Positions 1 through 11,972 of a DNA stretch of 64,000 nucleotides are shown here, in pieces. Source of the stretch: Rotaria sordida (lineage: Eukaryota > Rotifera > Eurotatoria > Philodinida > Philodinidae). Position numbers and translations under genes: made by a program. Positions within the stretch are counted from its first letter, which is position 1. The number at the start of each line of letters is the position of its first letter. The notes beneath the pieces are model-generated. The model had not been told where the DNA came from and did no database searches. It saw nothing but the letters and a program-made list of their open reading frames with translations. The stretch covers positions 62,001 through 126,000 of the forward strand of contig CAJNOL010000408.1 of NCBI GenBank assembly GCA_905250125.1, written 5' to 3'.

Positions 1-421
1 TCAAGCAGAATAATACGCATTCCATTTCAAATAAATATCCTATTCAGAATCAACACGAACAACTGAGTCGACTTATGTATACTTGAAACTTTTTCTGCAA
101 CTTTTTTTTTCTGATGAAATTTTCACACTTGCATCTCCCCGAGGAATAAGTGAAAAAATGAATTTAATCAAAATAACTACTTTATTGTTTAGTTACTCGT
201 CTTTTTGTTCTCAAATAGCATTTTGCAAGTTTAGAATTTGATTTCTATTGCCATCATGACTTTTTAGTCAAATTCACCTTTTCATATATCTCTAAGGCGA
301 TCCAGCTGTGAAAATTTGATCAGAAGAAAATGTTTCAAGCATACATAAGTCGACTCACTTTTTTCATGCTAATTTCAACTATGATATTTATTTGAAGTGA
401 AATATTTATTATTCTGCTTGA
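1..421. repeat. Long fold-back (hairpin) MITE, left edge at window boundary
   Basis: The first ~190 bases pair with the last ~190 as an imperfect inverted repeat. The outer motif TCAAGCAGAATAATA at 1-15 returns reversed at 407-421, and GAGTCGACTTATGTAT near 64-79 returns reversed near 341-356. The match continues inward through a shared AAATTTTCACA block to an AT-rich loop near 190-230. There is no coding capacity. The architecture is that of a non-autonomous fold-back or MITE-type DNA element. Any target duplication on the left lies outside the window. Confidence 0.8.
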
Positions 422-1167
422 AAATCGAACCTCAAGATAGTAAACTAAGTGTGGATGAAGTTCATTAACACGATAATTAAACAATAAATGAAATGTATAT
501 TTGTATTTCAGACTCAAAATATGAGCAATGAAAGATTTGTATACGTTCCAATAGATTCAAAACATTATTCTAAATGAATAATTCTATTATGAAAATGTAT
601 GTTGAACAAAGGCCTGTCAAAATAACTTTAAATAATTCTTCGCCTTTATTTATTTTCTATGAAACGAGTGCTCGTACTACTGATTAGTATCAATAACTAA
701 CTGCCTATTTACTAGACCGTGGAGATAGACCGTGTTCATAACTTTGATGGTATCAAAATAATCGGTAACTTATAATCTTTCATTCTATACATATGACACA
801 ATTAGATTGAACCTTGACAATCAAAAGGAAACGAAATGCATTTTTATACGCTAACTGATCATTAATCAAAGTGTATAAGTTACTATTGAAAACCTTGAAA
901 AAAACTCATTTTCATTGTTTTCACTTAATGTCCACGTTGTTGTTCACGATGTATTGTAAAAAAAAAAGGGAAATTTACTGTTTGATACTGTTTTTAGTTG
1001 TACATGGAACTTTTTTTTGTATATCAGAAGTATGAATTTAATAATTGAGGAAATGTAGTTGTTAATGTAAACAATATTCGTAGATCCATTATGTTTTATT
1101 CTTAGTTTTTCTCTCAAGAAATCATGAAAATTAATGATATTTTATTGTATTCCTTTATGTTTTTCAG
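422..1167. other. Non-coding stretch upstream of the first visible IVNS1ABP exon
   Basis: AT-rich with no exon-like open frame on either strand. It ends in a pyrimidine-rich acceptor (TTTTTCAG) at 1160-1167, so at least its right part is intron. No BTB-domain coding was seen in it. Confidence 0.6.
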
Positions 1168-3108
1168 GTACACGTTCATTGGCTATGGATGATGACCTTC
1201 GTACAAAAGCAAATGAATGTATTCAAAATAATTTTACTGTTGTTCTGGAAACTCGTGAGTGTCTTACATTACCAACAATCAAATTAGAATTGATTGGTGA
1301 GAAAAATCAAAAATTAATTTTTCTTTCATTTAATCATCTATAAAATTAGATTCGAAAGTCCTTAAACCAAAGATAATATGTGATCTTGTTATAAATTGGA
1401 TTATTCAACACCTTTGTGAAGAAAATAGTGATTTTCAAGAACTTTGTGACTGTGTATGATAATAAAAAACCTAATCTTTATTCGATAATAAAAAAGAAAA
1501 ACAAATGATTCTTATTTTAGATGCATCTACTTTATCTTAATGGTGAAACACTTCTTGATTGTACAAGTATGGATGATAAAAATATTCATTTTTCTGATTT
1601 CATCAAAGTAATATTAAATATAATTTTCGATTTCTTTTTTATTTATTAAATTATATTCTTATGTAGGATTATCAAAGTTATAAATTAACAAAACGAAATT
1701 TATCAACAACATCACCATCAAGTAGTCAGAATGATAGTTTCTTTTTTGAAACACCAAATTTACAAATAAATAATCATAATTTATTATCAAATACAATAAT
1801 GAATTCACATACACCAGAAACAAAACTTATTCATATGAGCCAATCAAATGGTTAGTTAGAATAAATAAATATTTTTCTTTTTTTGAATTATTTTTTCTTT
1901 TATTTAGATCATAGTTATATTGCTATTGCAATAATAAAAGGAAAAATGTCAATTCTTTCTATACATATGTCATTGTCACCAAGCCCTACTGCAATTGAAA
2001 ATAACCTTGTTGTACCTATAGAAAAAACTTTTGATGATAGTCATTCAAATACAACTAGTCCGATACTAATGTTTGATAAAGATATTACATTCGGTTCATT
2101 GCTAACAGCACGATGTTGTTTTGGAACAGGATCAATAAATGATATGATCTATGTTGTTGGCAAGTGTTGATATTTTTTTATCATATGTAATATACATTAT
2201 TGAATTTATTTTAGGCGGATATAATCGTGATGATTGTCTTGAGACAATTGAACAGTTTGATCCAATTGAAAATAAATGGAAATTATTATCATTTCCAATG
2301 ACTAGTCGACGAGGTCGAGTGTCAGCTACAATTGTTGATGATAAAATTTATGTATGTGGTGGTAGTGATGGACAAAAAGAATTAAATACAGCTGAATGTT
2401 TTGATTTAAAATCTATGAATAAATGGTCAATGATAAAAGAACTTTCTACACCTGTCGCACATAGTGGTAAGAATTTTCGATTTATTTTATAAATTAGAAA
2501 AAAAAAATATTCTTTAAAATTTAGCTATGTGTAGTGATGATAATTATGTATATTTAATTGGTGGAATGGAAGGTGATAAATGTAAAAATGATTGTTATCG
2601 ATATGATCCAAATGATAATAGTTGGTCACAATTAGCTTCAATGAATACTGAACGAAGTGAAACTGGTGTTGTCTATTGTAATGATAAAATATATGTATTT
2701 GGTGGTTCAACATTAGCTCGATGTTTATCATTATGTGAAATTTTAACATTATCAACAAATGAATGGAGACTTGGACCAACAATGAAAGAAAATCGTCGTG
2801 GTTGTGGTGCAGTTTTATATCATAATAAAATATTTATTATTGGTGGTTCAAACGGTGTAACATCATTAACATCAATTGAAATATTGGATCCTCTAACAAA
2901 TGAATGGTTAATTAATATCAGTGGAATTTATAATGAATTAAATATTCCACGAGTTGGTCTTGGTGTAACTGTTTGTTGTGATAGAATTTATGTTATTGGA
3001 GGTTTTGATGGTCGAACATTTCTTAAATCAATTGAAGCCTATGATGAAAATGATCAACAATGGCATCTAACTTATAATAATATTAATCAATCAGATAAGA
3101 ATTATTAA
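1168..3108 (+). CDS. IVNS1ABP: IVNS1ABP-like BACK-kelch protein (5' end missing)
   Basis: Exons 1168-1296, 1350-1453, 1521-1607, 1667-1850, 1908-2159, 2215-2466 and 2525-3108 join in phase and end at TAA. The product starts inside a BACK domain, then has a serine-rich linker, then six kelch blades with GG motifs (VVGGYN, VCGGSD, LIGGME, VFGGST, IIGGSN, VIGGFD). The signature GGYNRDDCLETIE and the linker words LLYLNGETLLD and SLSPSPT match the NS1A-binding protein family rather than generic KLHL proteins. That family carries BTB-BACK-kelch, binds actin and acts in stress signalling and CUL3-type scaffolding. The BTB part is not visible here; it lies left of the window or is lost. The fifth intron (2160-2214) is GC-AG. 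A polyadenylation signal AATAAA lies at 3427-3432. Confidence 0.88.
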
Positions 3109-3720
3109 ATCCAAAAACAAAAACCGACAAAAAAAGAATAGATATATACTATCCGAATGCTATTATTATGATTAGTACACTGTTTAAAAACAGTCTCTGC
3201 GTTTGTCTTTTTTTTTCTTTTTGGTATATATTCAGATTAGTTTATATTTCAAAAAAAACCCAAAACGTTTTCTTCATTATTTACTTACACTTGTTTTGCA
3301 TGTGGTATGCGGCCTTACTGTTGCCAATATCTTGCTCACTCGCCTGTTTTTTTTCTTTATATATGTGTGCGAATCTAATCACTCGCTTCTTTTTTCTTTA
3401 TATGATTATATATGAAACAACGAGAAAATAAAGATGATATTATCGTAGGAGTTGTGAAAGAAAGATTTAAATAAATTTTGTTTCATTAATTTTTGTAAGG
3501 AACGTTCATCAAAATTTGATTCACTTGATTCTAGACTGACTGAATAAAGATGCGTATATAGATGCATTTAGATATAAACATGTGTTAAGTAGAGTACTAC
3601 TTAGGGCATACCAAAAATGATGATGATGTTGATATTATATCAAAAGTATAGAAAGCTTGAAAAAAAACTTTGTCCATATATACTTGTAGCACCAGGAATG
3701 CTCAATATGTTTGCAGTATA
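3109..3720. other. 3' flank of IVNS1ABP-like gene
   Basis: T-rich and AT-rich sequence with AATAAA at 3427-3432, about 320 bp past the stop, as the likely poly(A) signal. The open frames over 3168-3431 are low-complexity Phe/Leu runs from poly-T tracts and not genes. Nothing else seen. Confidence 0.5.
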
Positions 3721-4290
3721 ACGGGTGGGTTAGAATGAATGGTCGCGTTTTGTATTTTATCTTTTCATCATTAAAAATATGTTTTACTAGAAAACAAAAT
3801 ATATCACAAGATGCAACATGAAAAGCTCTATAATCTACAATATAAAGCTTATTCTATGTATGTAATTTTAGTTTTCAAAATAAACAAAATTCTACATGAT
3901 CAAATTTCGATGCTATGAACTTCGATTAATGAATCATATCAAAGGGCATTATCGATGGCCGATTTTAGACCAATTGATATATGTTTTGATTATTTTTTTT
4001 TTTCACTCACTCTAATGTTATTTGTTAGACAGACATACGAACTTCATAATAACAAATCATACCTGTATAAGTGTGTGCCAATTAATAGAAAGAAATAAAA
4101 CCTGAAGATCTACGAAAAGTGATTATGCGAATGATTGATGATGACATGACATCATTTGAAATTGCTAATCAATTACGAAACTTGATTAATGGAATAAAGT
4201 TAAAAACTATGATTGATTTATTGATGAGATAAGAAAAAATGAATTCATGATGTACCAAAAACTAACTTTTTCGCAACATTGAAAGGTGAA
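3721..4290 (+). mobile_element. Truncated copy of repeat family A (mariner-type MITE)
   Basis: It begins ACGGGTGGGTTAGAATGAAT after a TATA and aligns along its length with the reverse complement of the complete copy at 59861-60923. That includes the internal block ACATACGAACTTCATAATAAC (4030s here; near 60240-60260 reversed there). Left TIR and internal region are present. The right TIR breaks off near 4290, so the copy is 3'-truncated. It has no insertion at the site where the other copy carries family B. A short internal open stretch (near 4030-4220) shared by both copies may be a relic of a transposase, but I cannot identify it. Confidence 0.75.
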
Positions 4291-5284
4291 AAATAACTGA
4301 GTGATTTGAGAAGAAATGACATGAAATGTACTAATGTTACAAAGGAAAGTGTGTTGGAATGTTTGCACAATCGGTTCAAGTCTAGCTGTCCTTTAGTACG
4401 TTCATTGGTATTCTGTAAGAATGTCATGCACTTAGTACTCTATCGAATCAGTTCTGTAGTCAATCGACAGTGCTATGTCATTCAACTCCCTCGTCATTCC
4501 ATGCATTCATCACTTTAATCAGTTTATTCACGGTTCGTTGTTGTTAAGTTGTATTATCAAATGATGATTCACGATGTTGAGTTGTTTTTAGTTTTGGTAA
4601 GGTCCAACTTCGAACTTAGAGTTGCAACTTTTGTTATGATAGCTGTCATTTAACGATAACTTTCTGCCGAAATTGTCATGTAACAACAAACTGGATGGAA
4701 TAGCTTATCGCCACCTGCAGTAACGATGTTTATTGAGCTATTTCACATCTCCAGCATGTATATACTTCACATATAACACACGCTAATATAGGAGAAAGCA
4801 ACAGAGAGAGATAGGTGAACACCGGAAAGAACAATAGAGGTAAGATAAAGAGGAAAGAAAGATCAGCTGGTAGTGGTAGTATGAATATCGGCATCGTAAT
4901 GAAAAATCATTGTCTCATCTAGAACTATTGATAGAAAACTCAGAAACGAATCAAACGATTACACTACATAGAAGTGACTGATTGTTACAAACACGATCAG
5001 TTTTATTGTAATGAAGAGAAAAAAAGTACAGCGATAGAGAATTGATTATGAATTGTTTTATTCTAGGTTAATTTAGTTCTATATTCTTGTCAAAGCCAAT
5101 TCAATTTCAGTCTGTGTAATAAATCATCGAAGTCTTTGACAATCTGATCGAATACATGAGTTTCAAAAAATGTTCTGGAACGAATTTAATAAAAAAAAAA
5201 TGGTGGATATGATGGATATTATTTTTGTTTTAACTGTTAGTTGAATAGGTTTGTAAGATAGATAGTGATAACGCATATCTATGA
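4291..5284. other. Non-coding interval
   Basis: No gene-like frame with intron structure was found. The open frame at 4306-4518 shows no recognisable domain. A purine-rich patch (GAGA-type) lies at 4795-4865. Confidence 0.4.
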
Positions 5285-5830
5285 TTATGTGGCATACCAT
5301 GGTCGATCTAATGAAATAGTAGTTGTTCGATGTTGATGTCTCAATATTTGTACGAGTCGACTAACATTTGAGAACATACAACATAATACATATTGAAAAT
5401 CAATCAACATTTGTAGTTCACACATCAATAAACGCGTTTCATTTAATTTTATTTCGGATGATAGATGATTAAAATTCGGTTGAAAATGATTAATTATATT
5501 AGTTCCATGATGATTCGTTTTATTTATAGTGAAAAAATTCCATGTTGGTTTTAATTGACGTAATTCTTCAACTGATTTAAAATCATCTGATGCAACAAAT
5601 ATATGCCGAATTTTGTTATTTCTACTTAATATTTTTTCAATTGATTTAATATATATATATATCTGTAATGACAATTGATGAGCTTCTTTCACTAACTTAT
5701 TTCGTCTTCTGATATGAATATCAATGTATTGTGAGAGATATTTCATTTTACATGTTTCAATAAATTTCAATGTTTCTTTCGATATTGATTTTCATAGGTA
5801 ATGTGCTATTCGACATTTTATTTCAAATGA
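5285..5830 (-). pseudogene. GT23 (FUT8-like) alpha-1,6-fucosyltransferase fragment
   Basis: The minus-strand frame contains the GT23 donor-site motif IDIHIRRRNK (family VHVRRTDK). It is followed by IFVASDDFKSVEEL (family VYLATDD) and a C-terminal LLMCELQMLIDFQYVLCCMFSNVSRL segment in which CMFSNVSRL matches the FUT8 FSSQVCR region (quoted only in parts: MCELQMLIDF, CMFSNVSRL). The frame reaches further upstream as IAHYL then KSISKETLKFIE, which fits the family's preceding helix, but a TGA lies between the two. The N-terminal two thirds of the enzyme and its stem or membrane anchor are absent. Family members core-fucosylate N-glycans in the Golgi. Most likely a decayed copy. An intact multi-exon gene with an exon I failed to find is less likely. 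Confidence 0.6.
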
Positions 5831-8458
5831 TTGGACTTGTCAAGTTGCAATCTAAAATTTATCTAAGTGTGTTTCAATACGAATTGTTTTTAGGTGATCA
5901 ATTCGATCATTATAAGGATTATTTTTAACAAGAAATTTACGATTTGATTGAGAATAATGATTTGTTGATGATAAATGATAATAATCAGTAAAAATTTCCA
6001 TAATTCGCGAGTCGACTATCAATCAAAAATTGTCGTTTTGTTGATGCACTGTATGCAAATGTCAGTAACAATGGATTTATTTTATTGCAGAATCCACAGG
6101 GATTGTTCTAACAGCTTCTTTTCTCAGAAAAGATAATCCATTGTTCATCATGGAACTAGTGTATTAAACATCGAACTATTTCATTATCTTTCAATCAATA
6201 TTAAAGTGAACGAAGGCAACCTAATCAGCTCTCGTCGATCAATTGTTTGTTATTAGTCGATCTACATACACTGCAAATTGAGTATCTTTTTGTATTTTTA
6301 TTTTTTTATTTTTGCAAAATATATGAATCTAACTATCTTATGAAATCAGCCTTGAAATTTCGACATGATCTACTGTCACGATATGACATCGAATGTCCTA
6401 CAATTTTCAGTCAAAATCGATGCTTCGGTCTCCGGATATGACGCGTTGAAAAGAAAAGTTGATTTTGTGAAATGTCATCGTTTTTTGTCCTTATTCAATC
6501 TCTCAGCAAGAAAGCATCCGTTTTGGCTGAAAATTACAGAGCGTTCTAAGGAACATGAAAATTCCTTGTGGAAAAAATTTCAGATCAAATTTCTTTTCTT
6601 TTGATTCTTCTATAAGGTCGAATATTCCTTCCAAGGAATATTCAATAAGTCTAGAAGAGAAGAACAAGATAATTCTTTTTAGCTACAGTATGAGCATACT
6701 GAAAGTTCATAATCTCTATTTTTGTCATCAGTTTCCTCTCACCATCAAAAAATGTCTCCTGGACTTTCAAGGGTTAACTAAAAAGAAAAGAAAACTAAGA
6801 TCAGTTGTTGAATTGTAGGTTGTCTCTAAAAAAGTCGCGTCCTAAATTTTCTTTTAAATTTTTGCACAAGTATCTGACCGAAATAAAAAACATGAGAAAA
6901 AAATGTTTCTGTTGAAATCGATATCAATCTAATTTTGAAAGTTCTTCTTTTTTAGTACTTTTTTGTTTTGTTTAACTTGCAATCAAAACGTTTTTTAAGT
7001 AATCTGTTTCGATTGACATTTCTCAATAATTTTCTTTCCATAATTTTTTCATCGATTTTCGTCAATCTACAGATGACATCGAATTTCAATACAATTGACC
7101 ATCGGATTTCTATTTACTGCATAAAACTTAGACAAGTTATGAATTTTAATAAAATGATGAAGAATAGACATCATTTTTATGTATTTCTGATATTTTTTCA
7201 GATGAATATTGATTAAACCAGTAAATTTATTTGCAAGTATGAAGTGAAAATATCTGACGTCCTAAATTTATTATTTGTGCATGCATTCTCTATGTTGTCT
7301 TCATTTTGAGAGTAGTATTTCAAACTGAAAATCTTTATAATTTCGAAATTGTTCGTTTTTCTATATTCTCACTGTTAGTAGAGAAAATATGATGTCAAAT
7401 CTAATAACAGTATGCGAAGATCTGTCCGATATTGTCTAAAAATATAATGCCTTGCAATATTTTTTTTCTCTATAATATACATAATAAAATTAGTACTTAA
7501 TTATAATCGATAGGTTCTTTTATACAATAAGATCTCTTCAGAAAATTGTCAAGATTTTTCTTCGAAACTTATTGACGAATACTCAAAAGTAGTTTCAATG
7601 TCAAATACTTCATTTAATAACAAAAGATGAATGCCTTTGAATGTATTTATTGAATGTGATAAAGAAAAGCAAGAATAACTTTTAAAGAAGAGATCTATAG
7701 AAGGAAAATATTTATTGTAGATAGTGACAAAAGAAAGCACATATTAAATAGACTTTTCAAAAAACAAAGAATAATATTCATCCAGTTTTTTTCACATAGA
7801 CAACCAGTAACAGGTCATTTCTTTTGTTTCGATTACTATGCTTTCGTCTTGAATTGTTGGAAAATGCTAGAGTCCTGTATTATGTAAATTTATAACCTAA
7901 TTTTTTGTTTAAGGATAATAATTTGTCTCATAGGATAATACACAGGCGAACGACAATTATTCTTCAATCGCTATAGACACATGTTACTGAGCGTAACGTA
8001 TTTTGAGTTTCTATAGCTTCTTCTATTCTTTTTCCTATCTATTCTCGTCTCCTTCAATTACTCTCTTGTGGTTATCTATTGACATACTTCTCAATTTAAC
8101 TAAAACTGCGCGATATTGCGCAGTTCGATAAAGAAACGCGATATTTATTTCTTCTCTTCATCCGCTCATCCATTTTAGTCACATTCAGATATACAGTTCA
8201 ATAGAAAAGAATAAGATTTTCATCTTCTTCTTTATTTGCTTTCTCTCTATTATGTAGAAATATTCTTTATTATTATTAAACTAAGCCAACTTATCGGGCA
8301 AAAAATATATATTTCACTCGATTCTCGTTTTCAATAGTTCTATTTGCAACAGATTGGTATATGTAGCAACTATCACATTCTATGGTATTTGAACATAATT
8401 AATTGAAATATTTCATTAGAAAATTGAAGAATTATAGCCTATATATTCTTGATAGAAA
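5831..8458. other. Gene-poor interval
   Basis: No supported gene over 2.6 kb. Open frames at 6247-6818 overlap in different frames and have no recognisable domain. A perfect 11-bp inverted repeat with a 2-bp spacer lies at 6620-6643 (GAATATTCCTT/AAGGAATATTC). A small GC-rich stem AACTGCGC/GCGCAGTT with a 6-bp loop lies near 8105-8127, unusual in such AT-rich surroundings. Confidence 0.45.
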
Positions 8459-8893
8459 ATGAATTACACTTCAAAAAAGTCTAGTGAACAGTCGTTGGAC
8501 GATGATAATATGCTGGTTCGGTAAATATAGAAGTTACGGATACTGATATTGAAGAATTCGAAAATATGTTACCATTTAAAAAGTTGCTGTCAACCCATAC
8601 TGATTGACGTTTTTTACAAAGCTGCACTGGATATTTTACTCAATTCTAGTGATGTTATTCCAATGGTATCTTTGATATCAAGAATTAAATTGGATGCTAC
8701 AAATCTTCTTGTTGACGATTGTATACCTTTCTTTTATAAAGACAATTTATATACAGATGAAGATTTCATCAAGCCTAAAAACTTTGTAAAATATCTACCT
8801 AATGAATTGGATTCGACATTTTGTGATCGTTTCGCCCTCTACAAAATTATCTCTGAATCATATTTGAATAGTATCAGTATTACCGATGTTTAG
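8459..8893 (+). pseudogene. Unidentified broken coding fragment
   Basis: An ATG at 8459 opens a short acidic frame (MNYTSKKSSEQSLDDD...). The coding-like signal then moves to another frame (EVTDTDIEEFENMLPFKKLL) and again to a 114-codon frame at 8549-8893 ending at TAG. That last frame has balanced amino-acid use (stretch FYKDNLYTDEDFIKPKNF) and looks once-coding. I recognise no domain. It sits just upstream of a mariner remnant, so it may be a neighbouring decayed gene or an element-borne ORF. Confidence 0.3.
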
Positions 8894-9184
8894 AAAACTC
8901 GTTTATCCGCCAATGATCACCAGTTTATTTGCACTATGACTTTCTATCGAAATCTCTCAAAGGATGGAGGCGCATAGGACCGCAAATCAACTCACCGGAC
9001 TTTTTGCTCCCAATCAAATTGAATCGTATATAGAATGAGAGTACCTCACTTAGGCCGACAATTTGATACCATAATTCACACAGGTTAGTAATGAGTTTAA
9101 GAGATTTTAAGTCATCCATCAAAATATCATAATTTAGCACTGGCGCAACAAATACACATACATCTTTCAAGATATTTTTATCTT

Positions 9185-9620
9185 CAAAATTGGAATGAAT
9201 ATTTTTTCTGGTCTTAATGCTAATTCATCATAGTGAACAAGGACAAACCATCAACCAATACTATTATATCGGTAATTGCTTGGAACCCTCATCGACGAAA
9301 TCTAAACAAAAATACCAACATCTGATATACATGCTAATAAACTTTACGATAATACCAAACTGCATGTTCATAAAGATGTTTCGAACTATCTAGAATCATA
9401 AGCCATCAAAATTATTCGACAACCACCGAATTCTTCGGATCTAGTATCATCTGATCCTTGATTATTCATTCTAATCAAATAGAATCTAACTCATCAAAGC
9501 AACTTACAATCGTTGTTGTACCTTGCCGTAACCAAGATCATGAACTCGCTCAATAAAGATGAATATTAAAAAAATCTTCGATAGATGACTTGAACTAATA
9601 CATTTGTGTGTAAATAACCA
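9185..9620 (+). mobile_element. Decayed mariner-family transposase remnant
   Basis: Translation across frames gives a mariner C-terminal half: a segment like HHSEQGQTINQYYYIGNCL, then LYDNTKLHVHKDVSNYLES (second catalytic Asp in YDN), then IIRQPPNSSDLVSSDP (third catalytic Asp), then MNSLNKDEY...FDR. Several stops and frame changes interrupt it, and the N-terminal HTH and first catalytic Asp were not found. It cannot be active. The fragment at 54870-55028 shares the MNSLNKxEYxK ending, so both come from one subfamily, distinct from the copy at 38125-39552. Confidence 0.75.
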
Positions 9621-11972
9621 AGAGAACTACTTCAAATATTTGATGAATCTTGAATAACTTGTTTGTATATTTCTTCTTCAAAATCTCACTGCTTTGGGTA
9701 TGACCTAAGTAGATGAATGTAAGCGATGACCTGCCATATAAAATCGATTCGTTTCATGAAACCATATATTTTTCGTAATATAAAACTTGTTTTTCATTCA
9801 AAAAAAAAAGACGATTTTGAGTATGCTACACTCCGGTAATGAAGTTCAGTTTATATGTGTAATGTTATTCGTTTATCTGTAAAAATTTTGTCACATTTTT
9901 ATCATTACTCTATTATAACTATATTCGCTTTTATTCTTTAATTTTGTTTTTAAAATTTTATTTTTAATTTCAAATGATAATTGAGTATAGTAAATAAAAA
10001 AAAAATCTTTTTATCAGAGATTGATATGTACATTGAATTACTGGATTGCTAAGACTGGTATGTGGTCATAAATCATAATCTTGTTTTTAGAGATTTTATG
10101 CGCAAAATTTGAATATTTTAAACAAAAAACTTGAAATTTAAACACTTTCCGTTTTTCATCATTCATATTAGTCTGTCCTCTTTATATTTAGAATAAATTC
10201 TATGTTATAAATATAAATATATATATAGTTTTTATAAAGATAAAATAGAAATAAATACAATTAGTTATATTAGTACTATTTCTATTGCAAAAAAATGATA
10301 TCACATTATACAAATAATGTGATTTTAATTAGTCATAATCATATCTTCAGACTTACACCCTAATTCTTCATAATTATTACATCACATACTCATGTTATAG
10401 CATTGAACAATCCAATCGAACCATTCAATAATTTAATAATAATGATTATCACTTCTAAAGGCATACTACTCGATTAATCTGAATCCTAATGCTCTCCTCG
10501 ACAGTCACTTGTACCATAGAAACCAGATAGTAATTATTTTACAGGCAAAAAGATACAGGTGAATTTTCGTTTGTATAGCCTATGCTGAATCTCTTGAGTT
10601 CAAGCTCAATATATTAATCATTTGTTAGGGTTTAAAATAGCAGTTATTTCCCTCTTTGATTTGTTTTCAATGTAACTTATAGAATAAAAAAATTTTCTAT
10701 TGATGATCTCGTGAGAAGTCACTTGATTTTTGACAAGAAATTGCGACTATGTGTTATTCTGATGACTACTTAATCAAACATAGGTATTATTCTATTATTA
10801 ATTTGTCAGAGCATTCCAAGTGAAATACTTGATAGTATAATTTATAGAAAACATTAGATGTTTTATAAAAATCTTAAAAAAAAAAATTTTATTAAATGTT
10901 CAAAATATTACACGCATAGTATGTCGACAATGAGTATAATTGATTTTGCTTGTTTACTATTTTATATCGGTATAGCAGCACAATAGAAAATGAATTTATT
11001 ATTTAAACGATTATTGTTTTTTGTCAAAACAAAATTATGATAACAACATAGACAGTCTAATTAATTGAGAATAACAATCATTCATCTATCTGGTAACACA
11101 TGTGTCAAAATATAAAATTATTTGTGTCTTTTACGCTACTAATATCATATTTCTTAAGTCAAAACAATTTGCTTATCTTCTTTTCGCTTGACAATCTCTA
11201 TAAGATTTTATTAAATTTCTTTAATACTACTCCAAAGAAATTCAGCCTTGAATTGATAACTAATGTAGATAAATTCAATGCTTATTTTTCGAAGAATCAT
11301 TAGCTTATTCTTTATATATATTTTTTCTTTATATCTTTAAGTTTACATGTCTCATCAATAAGATTGATCGAAAGAAGCTAACCGCCTTTGGATCAATGAG
11401 GCGCATTGACAACGCTTGCGGACGATCGATAAGCAATGTTTGTGAAATTGTCGGAACGGAAGAGATAGATAGATAGACAGGAATAGAATGAACTTAATAT
11501 ATTTGATTATGGGGAAGGATTGATGATTATATTTCTCTCTTTTCTTCTGTGCCCTTCTTTTTTTTTCTTCTTCTAACTCGTTGTCGTCAAGAGAAAAAGA
11601 AACTAAAAAAATAGCAATAAACATGTAAACCTGGAAAAAAAAGAAAAAGAAAAAAACGCTGGATTGACTTTGGAAGAGAGAGAAAATGTGCTCGTCATCT
11701 TTGGGCGGAGTTGGAACAGTAGTGCTAACAACAATAACAACAATAACAACGACAGCGATAACAACACACTCATCATTCGCACCAAGACCATACGAATTGC
11801 CTACAGCTGATCAGGATTAGACAATTGTATGTCGATATAGTCTTGTATAACTTAAAAGACTACTTCAAGAACCAGCATATGTTTGTATTCAATACATTTG
11901 CTTTATATATTGGTTATTGATGTCAATAGTCATCATCTGAATCCGTCCGATGCCGTCGTTTATCTTTCGATT
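9621..11972. other. Non-coding interval before GABA receptor gene
   Basis: Very AT-rich to about 11300, with no supported gene. A locally GC-richer part at 11360-11810 has open frames made of Leu/Ser or Asn/Thr runs, which I take as low complexity. Confidence 0.4.

Noticed and set aside
1134-1167. ATG at 1134 as the start of the kelch protein
   Set aside because: The first 11 codons are an intron end (pyrimidine tract and CAG); coding begins at the acceptor at 1168, inside the BACK domain.
3168-3431. Two overlapping hydrophobic ORFs as membrane proteins
   Set aside because: They are poly-T translations in the 3' flank of the kelch gene, overlapping in two frames.
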